Assembly (NCBI GenBank): GCA_963730555.1
Contig: CAVSSS010000016.1
Location: 88,509-152,508 of the forward strand
Direction of reading: 5' to 3'
Length of the DNA: 64,000 nt
DNA from: Roseiarcus sp963730555
GTDB lineage: Bacteria > Pseudomonadota > Alphaproteobacteria > Rhizobiales > Beijerinckiaceae
This document shows positions 47,552 through 56,482 of this stretch, one piece after another. Position numbers and translations under genes: made by a program. Every line of letters begins with the position of its first letter. The first letter of the stretch is position 1. A model generated the notes under the pieces. It searched no databases. It saw nothing but the letters and a program-made list of their open reading frames with translations, and was not told where the DNA came from.

Positions 47552-48116
47552 TCAGCCGCCTTCGCCCGGGGGATGAAGGCGATCCGCCAAGGTCAGTTCC
47601 GGTCGCATGGTGAGCCCGATGAGGTTCGCGGCAAATGCGCAGACAAGTCCGGCGATTGCGGCGCAAGCGACAAAAGCATGGCCAAGCGTGACGCCGAACC
47701 GGCCTGGAAACGCCCAGTCGCCGGCCTCAGGGCTCACGTTGGTCCTGATCGTCATTTCGAACGACGCCCAGACCGGGTTGAGGCGCAAGAGGAGGCCATA
47801 GACGATGCAGCGCCGCCAATGAGAGCGGCGACGAGCGCGCGCGGGCGCCCGCTCGGGCGCGACCGCGTCCCACAGCGCATAAAGAAATCCGGTCGCCGCG
47901 GCCGGCCCAACGCCGACGATATAGGCCGCGATCAGTCCGATGGCGTGGCCAAAAAACGTGCTGATCAAAACCATGAGCCCGATCGCCTCAAGATCGGTCG
48001 GCGTCTTGAAAACGATGGAAAGGGGAATGAACAGCGCTCCGCCGATCGGCCGGACCCAGGCCTGCGAACAAGAGCACGATGCCGATCATGGGGACAAAGA
48101 AGGGACGCCCGCTCAT
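47552..48116 (-). CDS. Multi-pass membrane protein of unknown function (frameshifted)
   Basis: About 187 residues when corrected. The frame starting at ATG 48114-48116 reads MSGRPFFVPMIGIVLLFAGLG; after one extra base near 48047-48053 it continues PIGGALFIPLSIVFKTPTDL, then STFFGHAIGLIAAYIVGVGP and a C-terminal helix VACAAIAGLVCAFAANLIGL. Four transmembrane segments are likely. A stretch around residues 110-130 (ARARRRSHWRR) may also be out of frame, since a shifted reading gives hydrophobic ALVAALIGGA. It begins within the vapC stop region and ends 1 bp before ruvB. No family recognised. Confidence 0.6.
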
Positions 48117-48499
48117 TGCGATCCCTTCGCCGACATAGACGACGCGCGGCAATTTGGCGAAATGCGCGTCGCAGGTGAGGAGATCGGCGCGCGCGCCGGC
48201 CGCAGTGGCGAAGATGATCGCATCGGCCGTCAGCGAGCCCGTCGACTTTCGCGTATTCCGGCCGCTGTCGTCGCGATGTCGGTCGTCAGCGGCGCGACGA
48301 CGCAACTCCTTTGAAAAGGCGATCGCCCGAGCGGCCGCGGCGTCTGACATCTCGCGCGCGAGCCAACGCGACAGCTCATATTGAACGATGGTCGGCACAA
48401 TCCACTCATCCGTTCCTCGGCAGCTCCGGCGCCGAGCGTTCAGCCAAGGGCGGAACCGACTATCCATTCGATCCAAACAGACGTGTCGACCACGCGCAT
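48113..48499 (-). CDS. vapC: VapC-type PIN-domain toxin (several frameshifts)
   Basis: ATG 48497-48499 opens MRVVDTSVWIEWIVGSAL, a PIN-domain start with the first catalytic Asp, but a stop follows at once. Shifting frame gives AERSAPELPRN, then WIVPTIVQYELSRWLAREM (Glu) and SDAAAARAIAFS, then another segment CVVAPLTTDIATTAAGIRE, and finally TGSLTADAIIFATAAGARA and DLLTCDAHFAKLPRVVYV with the last acidic residues. All four PIN acidic positions are thus encoded, across at least four small indels. It is an RNase toxin if intact. It starts one base inside the vapB stop (TGATG). Confidence 0.75.
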
Positions 48500-48714
48500 C
48501 AGTAGCGATCGTTTCGGTCGCGATAGCCGTCTGTGTTGGCTCCGCGCGCTATCCCCGCCAAGTCTTCCCGTTTCGGCACACGAACGATCAGGAGCAGCCT
48601 TCGGGCTTCGCGATGAAAGCGATCTTTCTCGCCGGGCCGCAGCCCAATCGGTCGCGAACCTCCTTCGGAATTGAGATTTGAAATTTTGAAGAGACGGTTG
48701 CGATCGTACGACAT
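48499..48714 (-). CDS. vapB: VapB-like AbrB/SpoVT antitoxin (frame-scrambled)
   Basis: The open frame from ATG 48712-48714 (AAGG 8 bp upstream; alternative ATG 48744) ends in LIVRVPKREDLAGIARG, fitting a VapB tail. Its first half looks odd (KISNLNSEGGSRP), but a shifted frame of the same DNA reads SSKFQISIPKEVRDRLG, the hallmark AbrB swapped-hairpin motif; the original frame then gives LRPGEK, the shifted one IAFIAKPEGCS, and the original resumes. So four alternating indels sit in about 110 bp while no stop appears. It would neutralise VapC and bind its own promoter. Confidence 0.75.
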   Translation of the reverse strand: MSYDRNRLFKISNLNSEGGSRPIGLRPGEKDRFHREARRLLLIVRVPKREDLAGIARGANTDGYRDRNDRY

Positions 48715-48757
48715 CTGCTTTACCTTTTGGCTATCGATCAGCATATCGTAAGACTGC

Positions 48758-49374
48758 TCACTGCGCCAGTTCCTTCAGGCCCGCGCGGATGAGCGCGGCG
48801 GTCTCGGCCGCCGGCCCAAGCTGAGCGGAAATCCTGGCCACGGCGGCGGCGGCCTGGGCCTGGGCGTAGCCGAGGCCAACGAGGGCGAGGACCGCGTCCT
48901 CGGCGGCCTTGGCGAGCTTGGGCGCACGCTCGAGACCTGATTCCGCGTGGGCGAAATCGGCGAGCGCAAAGCGCCGGCGCCTTGTCCTTGAGTTCGAGCA
49001 CGAGGCGAGCGGCAAGCTTGGGGCCGACCCCGGGGCGCGCGCCATCATCGCCTTGTCCTGCCGCGCGACCGCCGCGCTCAAGGCTTCCGCCGAGAGGGCG
49101 CCGAGAATCCCGAGCGCGACCTTGGCGCCGACGCCCTGCACGCTTTGCAGCAGGCGAAACCAGTCGCGCTCGCCGGCGGTGAGGAAGCCGTAAAGTCTGA
49201 TCGCGTCTTCGCGCACATACGTCTCGATGAGCAGCTCCGTGGGCTCACGCCGACGGCGGGCAGCGCGCGCAGGGTGCGAGCCGAGGCGGAGACGAGATAG
49301 CCGACGCCGTTGACGTCGAGGATCAGCGCCTCTTCCTCGACGCTGTCGACAACGCCTTTGAGTTTGCCGATCAT
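48758..49374 (-). CDS. ruvA: Holliday junction protein RuvA (three frameshifts)
   Basis: About 205 residues when corrected, the normal RuvA length. The ATG at 49372-49374 opens MIGKLKGVVDSVEEEALIL (OB-fold). After about 49236 the frame shifts to EPTELLIETYVREDAIRLYGF, with the helix-hairpin-helix VQGVGAKVALGILGAL. Near 49027-49032 it shifts again to VGPKLAARLVLELKDKAPAL, and at about 48970 back to LADFAHAESG, ending in domain III (DAVLALVGLGYAQAQAAAAV). The net change is -1. It overlaps ruvC by ATGA. RuvA binds the four-way junction and loads RuvB. Confidence 0.88.
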
Positions 49375-49874
49375 GCCGCGCCTCTCGCGCGCGCGGCGCG
49401 ATGCTGGGCGTGGCAAATGGCGACGGCGAGCGCGTCGGCCGCGTCCGAAGTCGATGCGGTCGAGGCCGGCAGCAGCATCCTCACCATCATCGCCACCTGC
49501 CGCTTTTCCGCGTGCCCGACGCCGACGACCGTCTTCTTGATGAGGTTCGCGGCATATTCCGCGACCGGCAGGCCGGTCAGAGCCAATGTCGCGAGCGCGA
49601 CGCCACGCGCCTGCCCGAGTTTCAACGCCGATTGCGGGTCGCGGTTGATGAATGTCTCCTCGACCGCCGCCTCATGCGGCCCCTCGCGCTCGACCAGCCC
49701 GGTCAGCAAGCGATGGATCGCCGCCAGGCGCTCGGCAAGCGAAGTCGCAGCGTCAGTCTCGATCGAGCCGCAGCCGACGAAGCTGAGCCGCGAACCGGCG
49801 GCCTCGATCACCCCCCAGCCAGTCGTGCGCAGGCCGGGATCGACGCCGAGAATGCGAATCGCGCCGATCGTCAT
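49371..49874 (-). CDS. ruvC: Holliday junction resolvase RuvC
   Basis: A 167-residue endonuclease. Catalytic acids are in RILGVDPGLRTTGWG (Asp), HEAAVEETFINRDPQSALKLG (Glu) and STSDAADALAVAICH (Asp pair); KKTVVGVGHAEKRQV is the DNA-contact segment. The ATG at 49872-49874 (MTIGAIR) is chosen; the frame stays open to 50627, but that is antisense to rnhB and unlike RuvC. Overlaps ruvA by ATGA. Confidence 0.96.
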   Translation of the reverse strand: MTIGAIRILGVDPGLRTTGWGVIEAAGSRLSFVGCGSIETDAATSLAERLAAIHRLLTGLVEREGPHEAAVEETFINRDPQSALKLGQARGVALATLALTGLPVAEYAANLIKKTVVGVGHAEKRQVAMMVRMLLPASTASTSDAADALAVAICHAQHRAARARGAA

Positions 49875-50072
49875 GATGCCGTCTGATATACGAAATCGAG
49901 CGGCCGGCGCATTTGGCGAGGGCGACGATGCGAGGTCCGATGATCGCGCGGACGCGGCCGGCGTACCGCCTCTCTTTCCACCGAGCGTTTCGCGTGTTCG
50001 ACCTTGGCGCGCCCGCCGCGGCTGCGATAGCTTCGGCCGAGCGAGAGCAGCCGTGATTCGTGAGCGAGCGGC

Positions 50073-50730
50073 GTGAAGAAGGTAAAGAAAAAGGCCGCTC
50101 CGCCGCCGCGTCCTACCGTCGTCACGCCCCATTTCGATTTCGAGCGCGAGGCCTTCGCCGACGGCCATCGATGGGTCGCCGGGGTCGATGAAGTCGGGCG
50201 CGGGCCCGCTGGCCGGGCCAGTCGGCGTGGCGGCGGTCATTCTCGATCCCGACGATCTGCCCGAGGGGCTCAACGATTCGAAGGTGCTCCAGGCGCCTGC
50301 GCGCGAATCGCTGTGCGAGATCATCTTCGCCAAGGCGCTGAGCGTCTCCGTCGTCTTCGCCAGCGTCGAGGAAATCGACTTCTTCAACATTCGCGGCGCG
50401 GCGCTTCGCGCCATGGCGCGGGCTGTGGCGGCCTTAAGCGTGCGTCCGCACTTTGTGTTGATCGACGGCCGCGATCTGCCGGACGGCCTCATTTGCCCGG
50501 CCCGCCCGATCATCGACGGGGACGCTCTCTCGATGTCAATCGCCGCCGCTTCGATTGTCGCCAAGACGATGCGGGACGCGCTCATGCGCAATGTTGGGCT
50601 TGAATACCCACAATATGGCTTCGCCAACCATGTCGGCTATGCTACCGTCGGGCATCGTCGAGCTTTGGCCTCGGCGGGCCCATGCCCCTATCACCGGCGC
50701 TCATTTCGACTTGAGCCGGAAGAAGAATGA
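50073..50730 (+). CDS. rnhB: Ribonuclease HII (one frameshift)
   Basis: About 218 residues when corrected. The first frame carries RWVAGVDEVGRG, with the first catalytic acids; the second continues GPLAGPVGVAAVIL, LNDSKVLQ, FVLIDGRDLP and DALSMSIAAASIVAKTMRDAL, completing the active site. One surplus base in the GGG/CCC stretch 50200-50206 explains the break. The enzyme removes RNA from DNA-RNA hybrids. The Thr-Pro before HRRAL is replaced by VG, possibly another local error. ccrM follows after about 155 bp, a common Rhizobiales order. Confidence 0.9.
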
Positions 50731-50886
50731 TCCGCGGCCGAAAAAGGTTTCAAAAGGGTTGAAGTCTAATATCCTTTAGAACGACTTAAGCCGTACGAAA
50801 ACGACACAGCGGCATGGCCGGGGGCATAACCGGACCTTTACTTTAAACCGAGCATAAACGACGCGCCGGTTCGAACGATCTGGCTC

Positions 50887-52114
50887 ATGCGTCGAGTGGT
50901 TGCGTTGATGCGTATCGCGCGTGCCGGAGCGTTCCGCCTCCCCGCCCAGCTTCAGGTTTCGCGTACTGGGGCCGCCGAGGCGAAACGCCCGGCCGCAATG
51001 CTGAAGGCGCTCGGCGAGGAGGAGACTTCCGCTCCTCGCGATGCGATCCTCACCGGCGACTGCGTTGCGGAAATGATGAGGCTTCCTTCGGCCTCGGTTG
51101 ATCTCGTCTTCGCCGATCCTCCCTATAACCTGCAGCTCGAAGGCGCGCTTGTCGCGTCCCGACCAGAGCCTGGTCGACGGGGTGGACGACGCCTGGGACA
51201 AGTTCGCCGATTTCGCCGAATACGACGGGTTCACGCGCGAGTGGCTCATGGCCGTCCGCCGGCTGATGAAGCCTGCCGCGACGATCGTGGTGATCGGCTC
51301 CTATCACAACATCTTCCGCGTCGGCGCGATCCTCCAAGATCTCGGCTTCTGGATCCTCAATGACATCGTCTGGCGCAAGGCCAATCCGATGCCGAACTTC
51401 CGCGGCCGCCGCTTCACCAACGCCCATGAGACCATGATCTGGGCGGCGCGCGGCCCGGAGGCCAAGGCCTATACGTTCAATTACGAGGCCTTGAAGGCCG
51501 GCAACGAGGACGTGCAGGTCCGTTCGGATTGGTTTCTGCCCATCTGCACCGGGGCGGAGCGACTAAAGGACGAGAGCGGGCGAAAGGCTCACCCGACGCA
51601 AAAGCCCGAAGCGCTGCTGACGCGGATATTGCTGGCGGCTTCCAACATGGGCGATCTGGTGCTCGACCCATTTTTTGGCTCCGGCACCACCGGCGTCGCT
51701 GCGCGGCGACTGGGCCGGTCGTTCATCGGCATCGAGCGGGATGCGGCTTACGCCAAAGCGGCGCGCAAACGTATCGACGCGGTCGAGCCCTTGCCCGAAG
51801 CGGCGCTCGCGGTCGCGCCGACGCGCCGCAGCGAGCCTCGCGTGGCTTTTTCAAGCGTCGTCGAAGCTGGGCTCACACGCCCAGGCGAGCGATTGGTCGA
51901 TGCGGGGCGACGCCATAGCGCTCTGGTGCGAGCCGATGGCGCGGTCGCCGCCGGCCCTGCTGTCGGTTCGATCCACAAGATCGGCGCGTTGGTGCAGGGG
52001 CTGCCCGCCTGTAACGGCTGGACCTTCTGGCATGTCGAGCGCGAGGGCCGGCTGACTTCGATCGACGAACTGCGCGCCGCCATGCGCGAGGCGATGCGCG
52101 AGGCGGCGGAATAG
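50887..52114 (+). CDS. ccrM: CcrM-type GANTC DNA adenine methyltransferase (one frameshift)
   Basis: About 408 residues when corrected. The first frame has ILTGDCVAEM and VDLVFADPPYNLQLEGAL, the catalytic DPPY of a beta-class N6-adenine methylase. After an extra base near 51150 the second frame reads SRPDQSLVDGVDDAWDKF, IVWRKANPMPNFRGRRF, AHPTQKPEALL and LVLDPFFGSGTTGVAARRLGR, the SAM-binding FxGxG. The C-terminal RAMA-like domain (GALVQGLPACNGWTFWH) is typical of CcrM, which times replication in alphaproteobacteria. The start at 50887 is uncertain; 50998 is an in-frame alternative. Confidence 0.9.
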
Positions 52115-52130
52115 ACATTCGACGCATCCC

Positions 52131-53180
52131 TCAGCTTGACCATGCCGATCCCGAGGCGGGAGCGGGGGCTTCGCTCTCGAACGCGTCAAGCAGCGAACCC
52201 AACCGCGAGACGACCGCAGCATATGTCGACAGCGACTGAAACTGAGTGACAACCAGCGAGAATGCGGCGACGAGGGTCGTGAACACCATCGCGGATTGAG
52301 TGATCACGCCGAACTCGATCTCGCCGCGCATGAAGGCGGGCGCGATGATCAGAATCGGAATGAGCTGAATCAGCCAATTGTATCCGGTCGAGAAGAATCC
52401 GACATTCCGGTTGACCGCCGTGATGCGCCGGAAATTCTCAGCGAGTCGATCGAGTCGCTCCCCAATCCGGGCGGCCTCCTGCTCCCCTTCACCTCCAAGC
52501 ATAATAGCCTCGGAATTGTCGCGAACATGAATGAGAGCAGAGCGGAAGCTCGCCTCGTGGTCGAGCTGGTCGCTGTTAAGCTTAACGAGCGGCCGAGCGA
52601 GCTTGATCGTCAGGTATGAGCCGAGCGCCGCATAAACGATGGAGATCGCGTAGAGCAGGGGGCTGATCGACCAAAGGACGCCGGAAAAGGCAAGGATCGT
52701 GAAGGCGCTATTCATCGCCATGAGCGCGAAGGACAGCGTGGTCGCCGTGAACGCGCGCACGTCTTCGGCGATCCGCTGATCCGGGTTTGCGAGCTCGTAC
52801 GATATCGCCAGGCGATGGTAAGTTCCGTTCGTCATATAGGTGGCGACGGCGCGCTCGGTCATGAACTCGCGCCACAGCAGCCCTAGCCGCTCCTCGGCGA
52901 AGCGCGCCAGAACTGCGACGATTGTAGACGCCGCGAAGACTGCGATCGTGAACTGCGCCTGCCGGACGAAGTCGCCGAAGTGCCGCTCGGCGATTGCGGA
53001 CATCAGGTTCCTGTTGACGTAGCTATTCGCGACATTGAGGCCGTTCGCCCCGATGAGGAGGACGACGATCGCGGCGAATATCAGTTTCGCTCTCCATCCG
53101 ACCTTGGACCGCGCGAAGGTTCTGATGGCGGCGACAAGCCGTGTTGCGACTCCGCTTTTGGGCGTTTCCTGGGCTTGCAT
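52131..53180 (-). CDS. SbmA/YddA-like ABC transporter, membrane domain only
   Basis: A 349-residue protein that matches the transmembrane domain (ABC_membrane_2) of YddA/BacA-like exporters: KLIFAAIVVLLIGANGLNVANSYVNR, RFAEERLGLLWREFMTERAV, TNGTYHRLAISYELANPDQRI and NSDQLDHEASFRSALIHVRDN. Full-length relatives carry a C-terminal ATPase after a QFQSLSTYAAVVSRLGSLLDAFE segment; here the protein ends about 20 residues later, and no Walker motifs occur downstream before ccrM. So the ATPase is lost, or it works like the ATPase-free SbmA. ATG 53178-53180 follows a GAGG. Confidence 0.82.
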   Translation of the reverse strand: MQAQETPKSGVATRLVAAIRTFARSKVGWRAKLIFAAIVVLLIGANGLNVANSYVNRNLMSAIAERHFGDFVRQAQFTIAVFAASTIVAVLARFAEERLGLLWREFMTERAVATYMTNGTYHRLAISYELANPDQRIAEDVRAFTATTLSFALMAMNSAFTILAFSGVLWSISPLLYAISIVYAALGSYLTIKLARPLVKLNSDQLDHEASFRSALIHVRDNSEAIMLGGEGEQEAARIGERLDRLAENFRRITAVNRNVGFFSTGYNWLIQLIPILIIAPAFMRGEIEFGVITQSAMVFTTLVAAFSLVVTQFQSLSTYAAVVSRLGSLLDAFESEAPAPASGSAWSS

Positions 53181-53327
53181 GCCTCGCCTCGGCAAATCGG
53201 CGGCGGATTGAGGATCAGTCTACCCGATCTCGGGAAGAGTGGGGAGAGACGGTGGGATGATCGGGCGTGGGCCATCCAGGCGCTCGCGCTGATGACGGCC
53301 GTACTGGGGAAACGAGACATCGGCGAC

Positions 53328-54274
53328 CTACCGCCGGCGTCTCGCCCGCGGCTTCGCCGCGCCGAAATCGCTTGCCCGCAAAAGGAACACTTCGCCCGAT
53401 ATGTCCTCGGTGTCGAGCCATACGAACGGCAGATAGCGGGAATTCGTGCTCGAGCTGCAAGGCGCGCGCCGCCCACCTCGCAGACGAGCGTTCCGTCCGC
53501 AGTCAGGCGCTTGGGCGCTTCGCCCAAGATCCGGCGCACGATGTCGAGTCCGTCCGTTCCGCCGGCATGGGCGACCATCGGCTCGGCCGCATATTCGGGC
53601 GGAAAGCGCGCGATCGCCGCTGCATCGACGTAAGGCGGGTTCGTCAGGATCAGGTCGAAGCGGGCCCCTTTGACCGGGGCGAACAGATCGCCTTGCTTCA
53701 GCGCGATGCGATCCTGAAGGCCGTGCTCGTCGATATTGCGCGCGGCGACTTCCAGCGCCCCGGGCGAGATGTCGATCGCCTCGATCCGCGCATTGGGGAA
53801 GACGCGCGCCGCGAAAATCGCCAGCGAACCGCCCCCCGTGCAAAGGTCGAGCACTGAGGCGATAGTCTCCGGATCGCCGACGAGCCCGTTGTCCTCGGCG
53901 AAAGCGGTCATCACCAATTCGCCAATCAGGCTGCGCGGGACGATGACCCGCTCATCGACATAGAACGGCACGCCCTGGATGTAGGCGCGATTGACGAGGT
54001 AGGCGGCGGGCTTGCGTGTGGTCGCGCGCGCCTCGATCAGCTCCAGGAGCCTCATGCGCTCGTGACGAAGGAGTCTCGCGTCGAGAAACGGATCGAGCGT
54101 ATCGATCGGCAGCCGGAGCCCTTCAAGGATGAGAAAGGCGGCCTCATCGAGCGCCGTCGTCGCGCCATGGCCAAATGCGAGTTCAGCAGAAAGAAAGCGA
54201 CCGACCGCATAGCGCAGCCAGTCTCGCGGGGTGAGGAACGTTTCAACCCGCTCGTCGACCGGCGCCTCAGACAA
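53328..54274 (-). CDS. prmB: Release/ribosomal protein glutamine methyltransferase PrmB (two frameshifts)
   Basis: About 314 residues when corrected. N-terminal helical domain (LRYAVGRFLSAELAFGHG), then the Rossmann SAM motif VLDLCTGGGSLAIFAAR and the catalytic LILTNPPYVDAAAI (NPPY). After LVCEVGG the frame shifts twice by single extra bases (near 53456-53462 and 53435-53440): the missing parts read LQLEHEFP and YLPFVWLDTEDISGEVFLL, ending RASDFGAAKPRARRR. Left uncorrected, the frame runs on antisense into the ABC gene. PrmB methylates ribosomal protein L3 on Gln. Confidence 0.88.
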
Positions 54275-54298
54275 AGGCGGCCGCCTTGAGCGCGGCGC

Positions 54299-54584
54299 TC
54301 ATGAGCCGCGCTTGCACTCGCGCAGGAAGTGTCTTCTCATTTTGCCCTGCAAGCCCTGAGCGTCGGCCTTTTGCGCACATTCCATCGACCTGGCGGACCG
54401 CTCGGCGGGGTCTTGTTCGGAAGCAGGTAGAGGGACTGAGGCTGGCCTTCCAGGCGCGGCCGGGGCGCCTCCGTCCATCGCCACCGCAGTGGTCTGCGCG
54501 ACAACGCCAAAGGTCAAGGTCGTTTCCGAGGAAATAAGCGAGAGCGCGCCAGCGAAAACCAGGGACCACGACTCGTATATTCAA
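54299..54584 (-). CDS. PsiF-like small secreted protein (frameshifted)
   Basis: About 94 residues when corrected. A TTG at 54582-54584 preceded by AGGGATAA opens MNIRVVV; after one extra C near 54560 the frame continues LVFAGALSLISSETTLTFG, together a Sec signal peptide. A Pro/Ala linker leads to MECAQKADAQGLQGKMRRHF and LRECKRGS, one PsiF-type Cys-framed repeat. It resembles the protein at 14.7 kb, but with a single repeat. It lies 25 bp upstream of prmB in the same direction. Function unknown; periplasmic if made. Confidence 0.6.
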
Positions 54585-54816
54585 AGTTATCCCTACTTAC
54601 GTCGATGATTCGACTAATCCCGAGCCGCGGTTATAGATAGGCGCGCCCGGAATTTCAAGCCGAGCCATTCGCGTTGATCATACGCAACTTCTCATGACTT
54701 CAGGATGATGCGACCGTCATAACGAGCGCCGATGGCCTTGGCTCGTCGGTCGACATTTGGCGGAGCGCTTGCGCAATGTCGGCGCCTATTTGGTTTCATT
54801 GCGTCGCTGGCGTACG

Positions 54817-54827
54817 CTGCAATGCAA
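54817..54827. promoter_or_regulatory. Candidate PhaR operator
   Basis: CTGCAATGCAA matches ten of eleven positions of CTGCN3GCAG, the site described for PhaR of Paracoccus denitrificans. It lies 8 bp upstream of the likely -35 box of phaR, so it would allow autoregulation. The rest of the 325-bp gap 54585-54909 shows nothing else I can name. Confidence 0.5.
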
Positions 54828-54834
54828 AAAAGGC

Positions 54835-54862
54835 TTGGGCTGCGCAAAAAAACTGCTTATCT
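54835..54862 (+). promoter_or_regulatory. Candidate phaR promoter
   Basis: TTGGGC (54835-54840) and TTATCT (54857-54862) are 16 bp apart, with an A-rich spacer. Start of transcription would be near 54869, 40 bp before the phaR ATG. Confidence 0.4.
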
Positions 54863-54909
54863 TGTGTTGACCCGCGACTCGGCGTCACACTCGGACGGGC
54901 ATCAACGTC

Positions 54910-55503
54910 ATGGCTAATTCCACTCCGACTACAATCAAAAAATACGCCAATCGTCGCCTGTATAACACCGCATCCAGCGCCTACGTGACCTTGGCTGATT
55001 TGGCGAAAATGGTGAAAGCGGGCGAGGACTTCATCGTTTACGACGCCAAAACCAATGAAGACATCACCCGTTCGGTGCTCACCCAGATCATCTTCGAGCA
55101 AGAGGGAATTGAGGGGCAATCGCTGCTGCCGACGACGTTCCTTCGGCAACTGATCCGCTTTTATGGCGATAGCATGCAGGCGATCTTGCCGAGCTACCTG
55201 GAATTCTCGATCGACCGCTTTTCTGGCGACCAACAGGCGGTGCGCGAAGCCGCAAGCCGGATGTTTGGCCCGGAGGCGTTCTCCGCAGGCTCGTTCGCCG
55301 CCTTGCAGGAATTGACGAAGAAGAATTTCGCGGCGTTCAATCAAGCTTTGGCGATGTTCACGCCCTTCGCCAGCGCGACGCTGCCGACAGAATCCCCGCC
55401 CAAGAAGGGGAACTCCGAGGACGACATCGGCCAATTGCGCGATCAGTTGTCCGACATGCAAAAGCGGCTCGAATCCTTAGCCAAGAAGACTGAGACGCCT
55501 TAA
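54910..55503 (+). CDS. phaR: Polyhydroxyalkanoate synthesis repressor PhaR
   Basis: A 197-residue regulator. The N-terminal PHB/PHA accumulation DNA-binding domain is clear: TTIKKYANRRLYNTASSAYV, then LADLAKMVKAGEDFIVYDAK and DITRSVLTQIIFEQE. Two short repeats typical of PhaR follow (LRQLIRFYGDSMQAILPSYLE) and a coiled-coil tail (DIGQLRDQLSDMQKRLESL). PhaR binds both nascent PHB granules and DNA, releasing phasin genes when polymer forms. phaC, phaAB and phasin genes are not in this window. Convergent with gloB, with overlapping stops. Confidence 0.95.
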   Translation: MANSTPTTIKKYANRRLYNTASSAYVTLADLAKMVKAGEDFIVYDAKTNEDITRSVLTQIIFEQEGIEGQSLLPTTFLRQLIRFYGDSMQAILPSYLEFSIDRFSGDQQAVREAASRMFGPEAFSAGSFAALQELTKKNFAAFNQALAMFTPFASATLPTESPPKKGNSEDDIGQLRDQLSDMQKRLESLAKKTETP

Positions 55504-56270
55504 AAGCGATCCTTGCGGGTGCGGAGTTCCGCGAACACCGCCGCAGGCTCCGCGCCGGCCATGCCGAGCGCGGCCTGAATCGCCGGCTCCTCGACCCGCA
55601 GAAAAGGATTGGCGGCAAGCTCGGCCGCAATGGTCGTCGGCAATGTCGGCCGCCGCGCGGCGCGCAGCCTCGCGACCTCCTCGATACGAGCCTTCAAAAC
55701 CGGATTGCCGGGTTCAACCGTGGCGGCGAACCGGCCATTGGCCTCGGTGTATTCATGGCCACAGTAAATCTGGGTCTCGCCGGGAAGGGCCGCGAGCTTC
55801 ATGAGCGAACTCCACATCACCGCATGGGGCGTCTCGAACACGCGGCCGCAACCGAGGGAGAACAACGTGTCGCCGCAGAAGGCGACATCATCCTCATCGA
55901 AATGATAGGCGATGTGGCCCAGCGTATGCCCGGGGGTTTCGATGACCTTCGCTCCGAGCGAGCCGACGCGGGCCGTGTCGCCTTCCTTCAGCTCATGATC
56001 GAGAAACGGGATGCGCGCCGCGTCTTTTCCCGGTCCCCATATCTTCGCCTTTGGGAACTTCGCCTTAAGGTCCGGAACGCCTTGAATGTGATCGGCGTGA
56101 TGATGGGTGATCAAGATGTCGGTTAAATTCCAGCTCCGCTCCGCCAAGGCCGCGAGAGTGCGCCCGGCTTCCGGGACGTCGACGCATGCGGTCGCTCCGG
56201 TCGCCGAATTGTGCACGAGAGCGCCGCAATTATCGGTGAGGCAAAGATACTGAAGAATGCTCATGGTCAT
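55500..56270 (-). CDS. gloB: Hydroxyacylglutathione hydrolase (glyoxalase II)
   Basis: A 256-residue metallo-beta-lactamase-fold enzyme that releases D-lactate from S-lactoylglutathione. The metal motif is ILITHHHADHIQGV, with further ligands in ETPGHTLGHIAYHF and FCGDTLFSLGCGRVFE and the C-terminal YCGHEYTEANGRFA, and the glutathione-binding C-terminal domain is present. Length is normal. The gene overlaps the 3' end of phaR by a few bases and is divergent from the methyltransferase. Confidence 0.95.
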   Translation of the reverse strand: MTMSILQYLCLTDNCGALVHNSATGATACVDVPEAGRTLAALAERSWNLTDILITHHHADHIQGVPDLKAKFPKAKIWGPGKDAARIPFLDHELKEGDTARVGSLGAKVIETPGHTLGHIAYHFDEDDVAFCGDTLFSLGCGRVFETPHAVMWSSLMKLAALPGETQIYCGHEYTEANGRFAATVEPGNPVLKARIEEVARLRAARRPTLPTTIAAELAANPFLRVEEPAIQAALGMAGAEPAAVFAELRTRKDRF

Positions 56271-56482
56271 GGGCGAGAGGCTCGGCGATTTCCAGTTTTC
56301 GGTTGTTAACGCTTTGCGGGGGCGCTCCGGCCCGGCGCGCGCGCTGACCGCTTGCTTCCTTATAGCCGCGCGCCCGACGCCTGTCTCTCCTCCGCGCTTT
56401 CTCCTTCGCGCGTTGGGCTTGCCGACGCATTGCGAAAGGTCGCGCGCTCGTTCAAAGTCATGCGCCCGTTCGGCCGTTCCCG

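Noticed and set aside
49875..50627. N-terminal extension of ruvC
   Set aside because: Antisense to rnhB and about 250 residues longer than any RuvC.
53081..53327. C-terminal extension of prmB into the ABC gene region
   Set aside because: Produced by reading past two single-base insertions; the family C-terminus is encoded in another frame ending near 53328.
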